Positions 56,191-64,000 of a DNA stretch of 64,000 bases are shown here, one piece after another (the stretch's first letter is position 1; each line of letters opens with the position of its first letter). The notes beneath the pieces are model-generated. The model worked only from the letters and a program-made list of their open reading frames with translations. It did no database searches and had not been told where the DNA came from. A program made the translations under genes and the position numbers. Where the stretch lies: the NCBI RefSeq assembly GCF_003600685.1, contig NZ_CP032084.1, positions 5,332,001 through 5,396,000 of the forward strand, read 5' to 3'. The stretch is from Achromobacter sp. B7 (GTDB lineage: Bacteria > Pseudomonadota > Gammaproteobacteria > Burkholderiales > Burkholderiaceae_B).

Positions 56191-57861
56191 TTGCGCCAGC
56201 GCGCCCGTCGTCGCGCCACCCGACGATGGCGGCACCGCGCCTGGCGGCGAGTGCTTTGCGTACCAGGGGATGAATTCGGCCGACGGCATCGGCCGCGCAA
56301 ACAAATAGCCCTGGATGAACGCCACGCCGCGCGCCGTCAGGTAGTCAAACTGGACCTGCGTTTCAACGCCCTCGGCCACCACCGCCAGATTCAGCCGGTG
56401 CGACAACGTGATGATCACGTCCAGCACCGGCGCCTCTTCACCGGTCGGCAAAATGGACTGCACAAAGCCCTTGTCGATCTTCAGGTAGTCCACCGGAAAC
56501 TTCTGCAAGTACGACAGCGAACAATGCCCCGTGCCGAAATCGTCGATCGCCACGCGCACGCCCGCCGCCCGCAACGCCTCGATGTTGCGGCGCGCCTGGC
56601 CGCTGTCCTGAATCAGGCTGCGCTCGGTAATTTCCAGCACCAGCAGCGGCCGCCGCGCGGCCACGTTGGCCAGAAACGCCTGCATGTCGGGCACCAGCAG
56701 GTTGCTGGACAGATGCTCGGGCGCGATGTTCACGCCGATGTGAAAGTCAGGCGGCGTGCGCCACGTTTGCAAATCGCGTTCGATCAGCCGTAGCAGGTGC
56801 TGGGTCAAGGCAATGATCATGCCCTCGGCTTCGGCGGCCGCAATGAAGATGTCCGGCCGCACGAACCCCACGCCGGGCCGGTTCCATCGCATCAGCGCTT
56901 CCACGCCTTCGCACTGCCCGGTCAGCTGTCCATACACCGGTTGGTAATGCACCTGGAATTCATTGGCCAGCATGGCGCGGCGCAACTGCTCTTTGAATGA
57001 CAGGCGGTTCAGTTGCAGGCGATACGCCGCAAACGCCAGGCCCGCGCCAATCAACAAGGTGGCGGGCAGGTAGCTCAGCAACAGCTGCTTCCAGGCGTGC
57101 ATCATGCTTGCCGTGGGTGCCCTCACGTTGATTGCCAACGCGACCCGCCCGTTGTTGCGCGTGATTTCGTCGTACACAGGCTGGATGCCGGCGTCGTCGT
57201 CGCTCCAGGAATCGCTGTGTATGGGCGCGCCCTTGCCCACAATCAGTTCAATGCGATAGTCGCCCAACGTGCCCACGGCGTTCAGCAGGTCCAGCACGTA
57301 GCGGCCGTCCAGCGCGACGGCGCCGCTAAAGCCCGGGGCGCCCGGCTTGCCTAGCAGAATTGCCGGGCGGTCCGGCGCCAGCGGCGTGCCCGCCACCGAA
57401 AACAGCCAGCGGTCGGGCGTGCCGTCGATGGGCCATTTGCGGAAATCGCCCAATTCGGAATCGACTTCGCCGACGATCGAAGAACAATAAATGTGGCGAT
57501 CGTTGGCCAGCACCAAGGCGCGGAAATACGGGTTGAGCGTGCCCCAGCGACGCAGTTGCGGCAGCACCTGGGCACAGGGCTGCGGCGTCAGCTCGGCCAC
57601 CTGATCCAGCACCGGCCACGCCTGCGCAAGCATGTTCTCGATTTGCACGCGCACGATCTGCGCGGCGGCTTCGGCTTCGGTCCTTTGCTGCTTTTTGGCG
57701 TGGATCCAAGTCCCCGCCAGGCACAGCAGCGCGGGTAGCACCAACGCCAGCGCCACCGGCAGGTACCGCCAGGACGGCACGCGAACCGTTATTCCCGATG
57801 TGGCCACAACTGCCTCGCTGAATAGTCCGTGCAGCCCAAGTGCCGCTTCGACGCATGACAC
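56161..57861 (-). CDS. CSS-motif EAL phosphodiesterase (c-di-GMP, PdeC-like)
   Basis: This 566-aa membrane protein has two membrane helices (about 32-52 and 263-283) flanking a periplasmic domain that carries the CSS motif (IYCSSIVGEVD, 126-128 Cys-Ser-Ser) and a second Cys near residue 96, giving the redox-sensitive disulfide control known for this group. The C-terminal EAL domain has VEALMRWNRP, EITERSL and DDFGTGHCSL, so the enzyme should hydrolyse c-di-GMP. The start is uncertain: GTG at 57861 gives the longest frame, while GTG at 57807 has a better ribosome site (GCGAGG). The C-terminal tail is Pro-Gly-rich. Confidence 0.9.
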   Translation of the reverse strand: MSCVEAALGLHGLFSEAVVATSGITVRVPSWRYLPVALALVLPALLCLAGTWIHAKKQQRTEAEAAAQIVRVQIENMLAQAWPVLDQVAELTPQPCAQVLPQLRRWGTLNPYFRALVLANDRHIYCSSIVGEVDSELGDFRKWPIDGTPDRWLFSVAGTPLAPDRPAILLGKPGAPGFSGAVALDGRYVLDLLNAVGTLGDYRIELIVGKGAPIHSDSWSDDDAGIQPVYDEITRNNGRVALAINVRAPTASMMHAWKQLLLSYLPATLLIGAGLAFAAYRLQLNRLSFKEQLRRAMLANEFQVHYQPVYGQLTGQCEGVEALMRWNRPGVGFVRPDIFIAAAEAEGMIIALTQHLLRLIERDLQTWRTPPDFHIGVNIAPEHLSSNLLVPDMQAFLANVAARRPLLVLEITERSLIQDSGQARRNIEALRAAGVRVAIDDFGTGHCSLSYLQKFPVDYLKIDKGFVQSILPTGEEAPVLDVIITLSHRLNLAVVAEGVETQVQFDYLTARGVAFIQGYLFARPMPSAEFIPWYAKHSPPGAVPPSSGGATTGALAQATPPGATAA

Positions 57862-58039
57862 ACCATGGCCGAGGTAACGTCAAGTTACTTTGCAGGCACA
57901 AAAGCGCGGCGCGCACGGGCTGGCATTGCGGGGGGACGCTGGGCTATTGTTGACCCACGCCGTGCGCTAGGCGCAGCCGCCCTGACCCAGACGGCTTCCA
58001 GGACTGATTCGTTGCCCCTTACCACTACGACAAGGACGG

Positions 58040-58510
58040 ATGATGAAGAAACCTACTGCCTCCATGCCCCAGGGAATTGCCGGCGCCAACGCCGCCTATT
58101 ACCAACGACTGACCCAACTTGCCCAGGAAAGCCAGCAGCGCTGGATGGAACTGGGCCGCCGGCTGGCCGACCAACACACAAACAACACGCTGTCCACGCT
58201 AAGCCCGCTGCAACACACCGGCGACTGGCAATCCATTGCACCCGCGCTGGGCGAGATGACGCGCAAGCAATGGCAGGCGCAATTGGAAGCCAGCCAGGCC
58301 ATCACCCACGCCGCGCTGCAAGAGCAGGCCGCGTTGACGGCCGGGCTGGGCGAAGCCATGAGCGGCTGGTTCAAGCTGGCCACCGGCGGCGGCATCGCGC
58401 CCGCGCCCTTCCCCATGACGCAGATCTGGACGGCGATGTCGGACCAGATGGCCGCCGCGTGCGCCGCCATGCGCGATGCCAACCAGCCCGGAGATCGCCA
58501 TGACGGATAA
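58040..58510 (+). CDS. phaP: Phasin family protein
   Basis: This 156-aa helix-rich protein coats polyhydroxyalkanoate granules. MPQGIAGANAAYYQRLTQLAQESQQRWMELGRRLADQ and the regular Ala-Gln-rich helices are phasin-like, including GEMTRKQWQAQLEASQAITHAALQEQAAL. Two ATG codons in tandem follow AAGGACGG. phaB overlaps its end by 11 bases, confirming a PHA context. Confidence 0.75.
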   Translation: MMKKPTASMPQGIAGANAAYYQRLTQLAQESQQRWMELGRRLADQHTNNTLSTLSPLQHTGDWQSIAPALGEMTRKQWQAQLEASQAITHAALQEQAALTAGLGEAMSGWFKLATGGGIAPAPFPMTQIWTAMSDQMAAACAAMRDANQPGDRHDG

Positions 58511-59246
58511 ACGCACCGCGCTGGTGACGGGTGGCTCGGGCGGCCTGGGCCGCGCCATCGCGCTGGCGCTGCACGATGCCGGCCACGACGTCATCGCCAC
58601 CTACCACTCGAACGAAGGCGCCGCGCACGCCTGGGCCGAAGAGGAAGCCTCGCGCGGACGCCGCTTCGCGCTGTACTCCGTGGACGTGGGCGACTACGCG
58701 TCATGCCAGACGCTGATGCGCCGGCTCGACCACGACGGGCGCATTATCGACATCCTGGTCAACAACGCCGGCATCACGCGCGATGCGCGCTTGCGAAAAA
58801 TGAGCCTGGAATTTTGGAACGAGGTCATGCACAGCAACCTGGATTCCATGTTCCACATGACCCAGCCGCTATGTGGCGGCATGGCGGACCGCGGATGGGG
58901 CCGCATCGTGAACATTTCGTCCGTCAACGGCAGCAAGGGCGCGTTTGGCCAGACGAACTACGCGGCGTCCAAGGCGGGCATCCATGGCTTCACCAAGGCG
59001 CTGGCGCTGGAGCTGGCCGGCAAGGGCGTCACCGTCAACACCGTATCGCCGGGCTATCTGGACACGCGCATGGTGCAGGCGGTGCCCGAAGATGTGCTGA
59101 AGGAAAAGATCCTGCCGCAGATCCCGGTCGGCCGCTTGGGCCAACCCGAAGAAGTGGCGGCGCTGGTGGCGTTTCTGTGCGGCCCGCACGCAGGATTCAT
59201 GACCGGGGCCAACGTCGCCATCAACGGCGGCCAGCATATGTGCTGA
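58500..59246 (+). CDS. phaB: Acetoacetyl-CoA reductase (PhaB-like SDR)
   Basis: This 248-aa short-chain dehydrogenase reduces acetoacetyl-CoA to 3-hydroxybutyryl-CoA with NADPH for PHB synthesis. It has the GGSGGLG dinucleotide loop (11-17), NNAG (88-91), and the triad Ser140, Tyr154 and Lys158 (YAASK). The NGSKGAFGQTNYAASK stretch is PhaB-specific. Start ATG 58500 overlaps the phasin end. No phaC or phaA lies in the window, so this is a satellite PHA locus. Confidence 0.9.
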   Translation: MTDKRTALVTGGSGGLGRAIALALHDAGHDVIATYHSNEGAAHAWAEEEASRGRRFALYSVDVGDYASCQTLMRRLDHDGRIIDILVNNAGITRDARLRKMSLEFWNEVMHSNLDSMFHMTQPLCGGMADRGWGRIVNISSVNGSKGAFGQTNYAASKAGIHGFTKALALELAGKGVTVNTVSPGYLDTRMVQAVPEDVLKEKILPQIPVGRLGQPEEVAALVAFLCGPHAGFMTGANVAINGGQHMC

Positions 59247-59280
59247 AGTACTGACCGTAGTACTGAAGTCCTGACCGTAA
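59243..59280 (+). repeat. Tandem direct repeat at the phaB stop codon
   Basis: Two copies of CTGAAGTMCTGACCGTA, about 20 bases apart (59243-59262 and 59263-59280). The first copy contains the phaB stop codon. Confidence 0.7.
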
Positions 59281-59323
59281 CGCGGCCACGCTGACCGGCC
59301 GGCCCTCGTTTCTCACGCAACAA

Positions 59324-59361
59324 CATCGCGCCCGCCGACGGCTCCGTCGGCGGGCGCGATG
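59324..59361. repeat. 18-bp perfect inverted repeat downstream of phaB
   Basis: CATCGCGCCCGCCGACGG (59324-59341) and its exact complement (59344-59361) surround two bases. No T tract follows on either side, so it is a very stable mRNA 3' end or a factor-dependent terminator rather than a standard intrinsic one. Confidence 0.8.
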
Positions 59362-59440
59362 CGTTGCGGCATATCGACACGCGGTGCAACCCGGTGGATA
59401 AAACGGTGTTTGAAACATCAGGTAACGGGTTAACCCCATA

Positions 59441-59469
59441 TTGTTGAGACGCGAGCCGCCTCGTATATT
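59441..59469 (+). promoter_or_regulatory. Promoter of the liv-type ABC operon
   Basis: TTGTTG (59441-59446) and TATATT (59464-59469) with a 17-base spacer. A perfect palindrome GGGTTAACCC (59427-59436) lies just upstream and could be an operator. The leader to the binding-protein gene is about 145 bases long. The rest of 59247-59622 shows no gene. Confidence 0.6.
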
Positions 59470-59622
59470 TGCATCCACTTGAGCAGGATTGGATGCAATT
59501 TCCACTTTTGGTATCCACATCTGCCCTCGTTTCGCGCCTTGGGTAATGCCCAGGGCCACCACACACCGCCGGCCCCTTCGCGCATCAGACGCGAACCCGG
59601 CACGCTTCGAGGGGAAACCACC

Positions 59623-60738
59623 ATGCAATTGTTCGTCCGCCCGTTGCTGGGCGCCACCTGCCTGATGTTGTCGCTGGCCGGCGCCGGCGCCCACGCACAG
59701 GAAACCGTAAAGATGGGCGCCGTGCTGTCGTTGACCGGCGCCAACGCCACTGTGGGCGAGGACGTGCGCCGCGCCGTGGACCTGGCCGTGGAAAAGGTCA
59801 ATGCCGACGGCGGCGTGATGGGCAAGAAATTTGCCGTGGTGGTCGAGGATTCGGGCGGCAACCCCACCACTGCGTTGAACGCCGCGCGCAAGCTGGTCAG
59901 CGTCGACAAGGTGCCGGTCGTCATCGGCGAATACTCGTCGGGCATTTCCATTCCGCTGGGCCAGTACCTTGTCAAGGAAGGCGTGACGCACATCAACATC
60001 GCCAGCACCAGCGTCAAGATCCGCGACCTGGGCGCCACGTCGTTCAACCTGATCGGCCTGGAAGACAAAGGCAACCGCTTTTCCGCCAAGGACACCTGGG
60101 ATCAGGGCTACCGCAACGTGGCCATCATTGCGCCCAACAACGCCTACGGCCAAGGCGTGGCGCACGGCTACAAGGAAGAGTTCGAAAAGCTGGGCGGCAA
60201 GATCGTGACCGAAGTGCTGTACACCGCTGGCCAGTCCACCTACCGCCGCGAATTGCAGCAGATGTCGCGCAGCAACCCGGACGCCTACATCTACACCGCC
60301 TACGGCCAGGAATCGGCCGTGATCAACCGCGAGGCCTTTGAACTGGGCCTGCGCAAGACGCCGTGGTACGGCATCTTGCTGAGCATGTGCCTGAGCGACA
60401 CGCCGGCCGACATCGCGCAAGGCCAGATCGGCATGGAAGTGGGATCGGTGCTGGGCCCCAAGGGCCGCGAATACGCCGAAGCCTTCAAGGCCCGCTACAA
60501 GGACGGCTTCAAGACGTCCTACACCGGCTACGCCTATGACGCGGTGCTGTTGACGGCCGCCGCCATGAACCTGGCCAAGTCCACCGCCCCCGCCGACGTG
60601 CAGGCCGCCCTGACCCAACTGGGCCAGAAGGGCTATGAAGGCGTCACCGGCTTCATCAAGTTCGACAGCGACCGCCAGCGCGTGGACCCGCCCTACGCCA
60701 AGCTCAAATCCGACCAAGGCAAGATCGTCGCACGTTGA
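59623..60738 (+). CDS. Branched-chain amino acid-type ABC transporter binding protein
   Basis: This 371-aa periplasmic protein of the LivJ/Peripla_BP_6 type has a signal peptide (cleavage after GAHA, about residue 26) and KMGAVLSLTGANATVGEDVRRAVDLAVEKVNADGG. It delivers an amino acid or related carboxylate to the LivHM permease. GAGGGGAAACC precedes ATG 59623; an upstream extension of 48 residues was rejected. It starts the operon that continues to the right edge. The true ligand is unknown; many homologues bind other amides or aromatic acids. Confidence 0.9.
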   Translation: MQLFVRPLLGATCLMLSLAGAGAHAQETVKMGAVLSLTGANATVGEDVRRAVDLAVEKVNADGGVMGKKFAVVVEDSGGNPTTALNAARKLVSVDKVPVVIGEYSSGISIPLGQYLVKEGVTHINIASTSVKIRDLGATSFNLIGLEDKGNRFSAKDTWDQGYRNVAIIAPNNAYGQGVAHGYKEEFEKLGGKIVTEVLYTAGQSTYRRELQQMSRSNPDAYIYTAYGQESAVINREAFELGLRKTPWYGILLSMCLSDTPADIAQGQIGMEVGSVLGPKGREYAEAFKARYKDGFKTSYTGYAYDAVLLTAAAMNLAKSTAPADVQAALTQLGQKGYEGVTGFIKFDSDRQRVDPPYAKLKSDQGKIVAR

Positions 60739-60746
60739 TGGGCCCG

Positions 60747-60774
60747 GGCCGGCGGCTGCCACGCAGCCCCGGCC
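60747..60774 (+). terminator. Intercistronic stem-loop after the binding-protein gene
   Basis: Arms GGCCGG (60747-60752) and CCGGCC (60769-60774) enclose a further GGCTG/CAGCC pair and a 5-base loop; a T-rich tail follows within 25 bases. It may partly terminate transcription so that the binding protein outnumbers the permease. Confidence 0.5.
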
Positions 60775-60819
60775 TTGTCTTCAGGCGTTTTCTTTTTTGC
60801 TGTCTTACGAGTCAACAAG

Positions 60820-61713
60820 ATGATCCAGATTCTCGTCGACACGCTGCTACGCTGCTCGGACCTGGCGCTGATCGCGCTGGGCCTGAGCATGGTGTATGGG
60901 CTGGTCAAATTTCCAAACATCGCGCACGTGCAATACGCCATGCTGGGCGCCTACGCGACCTATGCGTGCAGCGTGCTCGGCCTGCCCCTGCCCCTGGCGC
61001 TACTGGCCGCAAGCCTGCTGACCGGGGCGCTGGCGCTGGTGTTTCACCTGCTAGTGTTTCGTCGGTTGCTGCGCGCGGGTCCGGCCATCACCATGATCGG
61101 TTCGCTGGCGCTGTCCATGTTGCTGATCGCTTTTTGCCAGGGCGTCGCGGGTTCGTTCCCGCTGATGTTCAAGCTGCCGCTGGCCACGCCAATACGCCTG
61201 GGTGACGCCAGCGTCACCGTCATGCAGATTGCCGCCGTATCCACCACGGCGGTACTGCTTGCGGCCTTTGCGCTGCTGCTTTTCACTACGCGCACCGGTC
61301 GCGCCATGCGCGCGCTGTCCTGCAACCCTGCCCTGGCCGACGCCAGCGGGTTGAACGCCTCGCGCATTACCTGCCAGGTGGCGTTCGCCAGCGGCGCGCT
61401 GGCAGGTCTGGGTGGTGGGCTGCTGGCCCTGTCCACGGGCGCGCACATCAACCTGGGTTCGGATCTGTTGTTGCCGGTGTTCGCCGCCGCCATCCTGGGC
61501 GGCCTGGGCAACCCACTGGGCGCGGTCGCTGGCGCATTCCTGATCGCCTTCACCGAAACGCTGGTGACTAACCTGAACTTCGGCTGGCTCTACAACAAGC
61601 CGGTGGCCTTCCTGCCGGTGGCGTACATCAGCGCGGCATCGTTCCTGATCCTGTTGCTGGCGCTGCTGTTCAAGCCCTACGGCCTGTTCGATCGCGAGGT
61701 GCGCCGTGTTTGA
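60820..61713 (+). CDS. livH: ABC transporter permease, LivH type
   Basis: This 297-aa permease has about eight hydrophobic segments: MIQILVDTLLRCSDLALIALGLS, GLVKFPNIAHVQYAMLGAYA and NPALADASGLNASRITCQVAF (the EAA-like loop) and AILGGLGNPLGAVAGA. The start ATG 60820 was chosen over a 15-residue extension. Its end overlaps livM by eight bases. Confidence 0.93.
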   Translation: MIQILVDTLLRCSDLALIALGLSMVYGLVKFPNIAHVQYAMLGAYATYACSVLGLPLPLALLAASLLTGALALVFHLLVFRRLLRAGPAITMIGSLALSMLLIAFCQGVAGSFPLMFKLPLATPIRLGDASVTVMQIAAVSTTAVLLAAFALLLFTTRTGRAMRALSCNPALADASGLNASRITCQVAFASGALAGLGGGLLALSTGAHINLGSDLLLPVFAAAILGGLGNPLGAVAGAFLIAFTETLVTNLNFGWLYNKPVAFLPVAYISAASFLILLLALLFKPYGLFDREVRRV

Positions 61714-62593
61714 TTTCCTGATTTCATCGCTGACCTTCGGCGCGATCTTTGCCTTGATGGCGCTGGGCCTGAACCTGCAAGCCGGCTTGGCGGGCTTGCT
61801 GAATTTTGGCCACATCGCGTTCGCGGGCATCGGCGCATACGGCACCGGCATCGCCGTGCATATCGGCTGGCACCCGGGCCTGGGCGCCGCTGCCGGCGTT
61901 GCGGTGGCCATGGCGCTGGGCTGGTGCGTTGCACGCTTGGGCAAGCAGCTGGCCGCCGATTATTGGGGCATAGCCACCCTGGCCATCGCCGAGATCATCC
62001 GCACCGTCGCCACCAACGAACTGTGGCTGACCAATGGCGCGCAAGGCATCAGCGGCATCCCCGCGTTGTTCGGCGGCCTGGACGGCAAGAGCGGCGCGCT
62101 GGCATTCCTGGGCCTGGTGCTGGTGTTGACGGCCGCCGCCGCCGTGCTGTTGCGCCGTCTGGCCTACAGCCGCTTCGGGCGCGCGCTGCGCGTGATGCGC
62201 GAAGAACCCAAGCTGGCGGCCTGCATGGGCTATGACCTGATGCGGCTGAAATCGCGGGCGGTAATGGCCGGCGCGGCAGTGACCGCGCTGGCGGGCTCGC
62301 TGTACGCGCACTACATGAGCTTTGTCGGCCCCGATTATCTGCTTGCCTCCGAGACATTCCTGTTGTGGACCATGCTGATGATCGGCGGCATCGGCAACGT
62401 ATCGGGCGTACTGCTGGGCGTGGTGCTGGTGCAGACCGCCTACACGCTGGTGCCCTTCGCCAAGGACGCGTTCGGCTTCGGCTCCGACGTGGCCGGCGCG
62501 CTGCGGTTGGGCTTGATCGGCTTCATTCTGTTGGGATGCCTGTTGTGGCGCAGCGAAGGGCTGCTGCCGGAAAAGATGAGGAAGATGCCATGA
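61706..62593 (+). CDS. livM: ABC transporter permease, LivM type
   Basis: This 295-aa second permease has about eight hydrophobic segments, with NLQAGLAGLLNFGHIAFAGIGAYG, WGIATLAIAEIIRTV and LIGGIGNVSGVLLG-type repeats. It overlaps livH upstream and livG downstream (ATGA), indicating translational coupling. Confidence 0.93.
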   Translation: MFDFLISSLTFGAIFALMALGLNLQAGLAGLLNFGHIAFAGIGAYGTGIAVHIGWHPGLGAAAGVAVAMALGWCVARLGKQLAADYWGIATLAIAEIIRTVATNELWLTNGAQGISGIPALFGGLDGKSGALAFLGLVLVLTAAAAVLLRRLAYSRFGRALRVMREEPKLAACMGYDLMRLKSRAVMAGAAVTALAGSLYAHYMSFVGPDYLLASETFLLWTMLMIGGIGNVSGVLLGVVLVQTAYTLVPFAKDAFGFGSDVAGALRLGLIGFILLGCLLWRSEGLLPEKMRKMP

Positions 62594-63408
62594 CCACCCC
62601 TTATGCATTGCAAGTCGATTCGGTGGCCAAGGCGTTTGGCGGCAACCGCGTGCTCGAGAAGGTCGGCTTTTCGATCCGACCAGGCGAAATCGTCGGGCTG
62701 CTCGGCCCGAACGGATCGGGCAAAAGCACCTTGCTGAACACCATCACCGGCTTTGAATCCATCGACGCCGGCACCGTGCGGTTCGAAGGCCGGCGCATCG
62801 ACTCCTTGAACGCGCACCGCATTGTGCAGGCCGGCATCGCCCGCACTTTCCAGCTGCCGTCGATGCCACGCAAGATGTCCGTGGCCGAGGTCGCCATGGC
62901 GGCGTCGACCGAGCATCACGGCGTGTGGGAAAACCTGTTCGGCTCGCGCGCGGCGGGGCTGGCCGAGACACGCGCGCGGGCGCGTGCCGGCGCGTTGATG
63001 GACCAATTGCTGCTGACGCCGGTGCGCGATTTGTCGGCAGCGGCGATCTCGGGCGGGCAAAAGAAATTGCTGGGCATCGTCTGCGCGCTGATGGCGCAGC
63101 CGCGCATGCTGATGCTGGACGAGCCCACGGCCGGCGTGCACCCAAACCTGCGCAGCGACATTGTCCGTGCGTTGCAGCGCCTGAATGATGGAGGTATGAC
63201 GATTGTGATTGTTGAGCACGACATGCATTTCATCCGCGAAGTCTGCCATCGCTGCATCGTGCTGGACCGTGGCCACATCGTGGCCGATTGCCGGCCGGAT
63301 GAACTGGCGTCCAATGAACGGGTGTTGCAGGCGTATCTGGGCGGCGCGGCGGCCAAGCCCGCCGGCGGCGCCACCGCCACGCCGGTACTGCGCATGGGAG
63401 CTGCCTGA
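62590..63408 (+). CDS. livG: ABC transporter ATP-binding protein, LivG type
   Basis: This 272-aa ATPase has Walker [15 protein letters not shown], signature ISGGQKK (one change from the usual LSGGQ) and Walker [14 protein letters not shown]. The ATG overlaps the livM stop. The C-terminal [15 protein letters not shown] tail is unusual and low in complexity. Confidence 0.93.
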   Translation: MTTPYALQVDSVAKAFGGNRVLEKVGFSIRPGEIVGLLGPNGSGKSTLLNTITGFESIDAGTVRFEGRRIDSLNAHRIVQAGIARTFQLPSMPRKMSVAEVAMAASTEHHGVWENLFGSRAAGLAETRARARAGALMDQLLLTPVRDLSAAAISGGQKKLLGIVCALMAQPRMLMLDEPTAGVHPNLRSDIVRALQRLNDGGMTIVIVEHDMHFIREVCHRCIVLDRGHIVADCRPDELASNERVLQAYLGGAAAKPAGGATATPVLRMGAA

Positions 63409-64000
63409 TGAGCGAAAAAATGATCGACGTGCAAAACGTTGTTGCCGGCTACACCCGCGACGTGGACATTCTGCGCGGCTTGTCGCTGCATGCAGGCCAA
63501 TCTGAAATCGTGACGCTGCTGGGACCCAACGGTTGCGGCAAATCGACCTTGCTGAAAACCATCGCCGGCTACCTCAAGCCGCGCGAAGGCCAGGTCGTGC
63601 TGAAAGGCAAAGACATCTCGCGCTTTCCCGTGCACGAGAAAATTCTGCGTCACGGCCTGGGCTTCGTACCGCAAACCGAGAACGTGTTCACGGCGTTGTC
63701 GGTGCGCGAAAACCTGCTGGTGGGCGGCAATGCGCTGGACAAGGCGCAGTGCCTGGCGCGCGTGCGCACCTTGTGCGAACACTACCCCGTGCTGCAACGC
63801 AAGCTGGATGCGCCCGCCGCGTCGTTATCGGGCGGCGAACGGCAAATCCTGGCGCTGGCGCGCGCGCTGATGCCTTCGCCGGGCCTGTTGCTGCTGGACG
63901 AGCCATCGGCCGGGCTGTCACCCAAGACGCTGGGCGAAGTGTTCGAAGCCATCCAGCGCATCCGCGCCAAGGAAGGCGTGACGATACTGATGGTGGAGCA
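63408..64000 (+). CDS. livF: ABC transporter ATP-binding protein, LivF type (3' end cut by window)
   Basis: The second ATPase of the liv operon starts at ATG 63408, overlapping the livG stop (TGATG), and runs off the right edge after about 197 residues. Walker [15 protein letters not shown], signature LSGGERQ and Walker [14 protein letters not shown] are present. The D-loop and C-terminus lie outside the window. Confidence 0.92.
   Translation, partial: MSEKMIDVQNVVAGYTRDVDILRGLSLHAGQSEIVTLLGPNGCGKSTLLKTIAGYLKPREGQVVLKGKDISRFPVHEKILRHGLGFVPQTENVFTALSVRENLLVGGNALDKAQCLARVRTLCEHYPVLQRKLDAPAASLSGGERQILALARALMPSPGLLLLDEPSAGLSPKTLGEVFEAIQRIRAKEGVTILMVE

Overview
The window is high-GC beta-proteobacterial chromosome of the Alcaligenaceae type (Achromobacter/Bordetella). 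The gene content supports this: coq7, an OsmC-like protein, thyA, folA, dcd, tamAB behind an Mrp ATPase, a Mn-type sodA, a ZIP transporter resembling Bordetella ZIP, a BCAA-type ABC operon, phaB, and several c-di-GMP proteins. The species call is inference from protein likeness; no rRNA, tRNA, phage, insertion sequence, CRISPR or plasmid genes were seen.

Layout. 1-1729: the edge of a surface-polysaccharide locus (TviB-like UDP-HexNAc dehydrogenase, cut by the window edge, and a WecA-like initiating transferase). 1730-2483: an intergenic stretch that on the minus strand carries a promoter, an RNA of about 147 nt with two CCUCC-type anti-Shine-Dalgarno motifs, and a strong terminator; this is a likely unannotated small RNA. 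2484-7888: coq7, an OsmC protein, thyA, an MHYT-GGDEF-EAL protein, a GAAC-rich degenerate repeat, and folA. 7908-22275: an accessory catabolic block. A MocR-type regulator is divergent from bauA and mmsA, with a paired operator between them. A peptide-type ABC transporter follows, flanked by two different M81 (MlrC-like) metallopeptidase genes and an amidase gene. Together these suggest uptake and hydrolysis of an amide or peptide, with the amine product passing through an omega-transaminase and a semialdehyde dehydrogenase to acyl-CoA. This is the most system-like unit in the window and its substrate is unknown.

22516-34783: a DUF945-YbjN fusion, the glycine cleavage genes gcvT-gcvH-gcvP behind a tandem glycine riboswitch, sodA followed closely by a ZIP metal transporter, a BaiN/YhiN flavoprotein and an Orn/Lys/Arg decarboxylase. 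35025-52703: an unknown small protein divergent from a GNAT protein, a diguanylate cyclase, a VOC-GNAT fusion, dcd, the tightly packed mrp-tamA-tamB unit (TamB carries a 12-copy hexamer repeat encoding Pro-Ala), metG, trhO, two META-domain lipoproteins and an acyltransferase-3 protein. 52684-64000: an XRE regulator with a possibly leaderless transcript, an atypical response regulator flanked by two terminators that face the opposite strand, a K+ channel, a CSS-motif EAL phosphodiesterase, a phasin plus phaB, and a liv-type ABC operon that runs off the right edge.

Three c-di-GMP enzymes (5092, 36132, 56161) lie within about 52 kb. Most genes are ordinary core functions. The novelty lies in the candidate small RNA, the M81/amidase/ABC/MocR block, the two domain fusions and the antisense-facing terminators.
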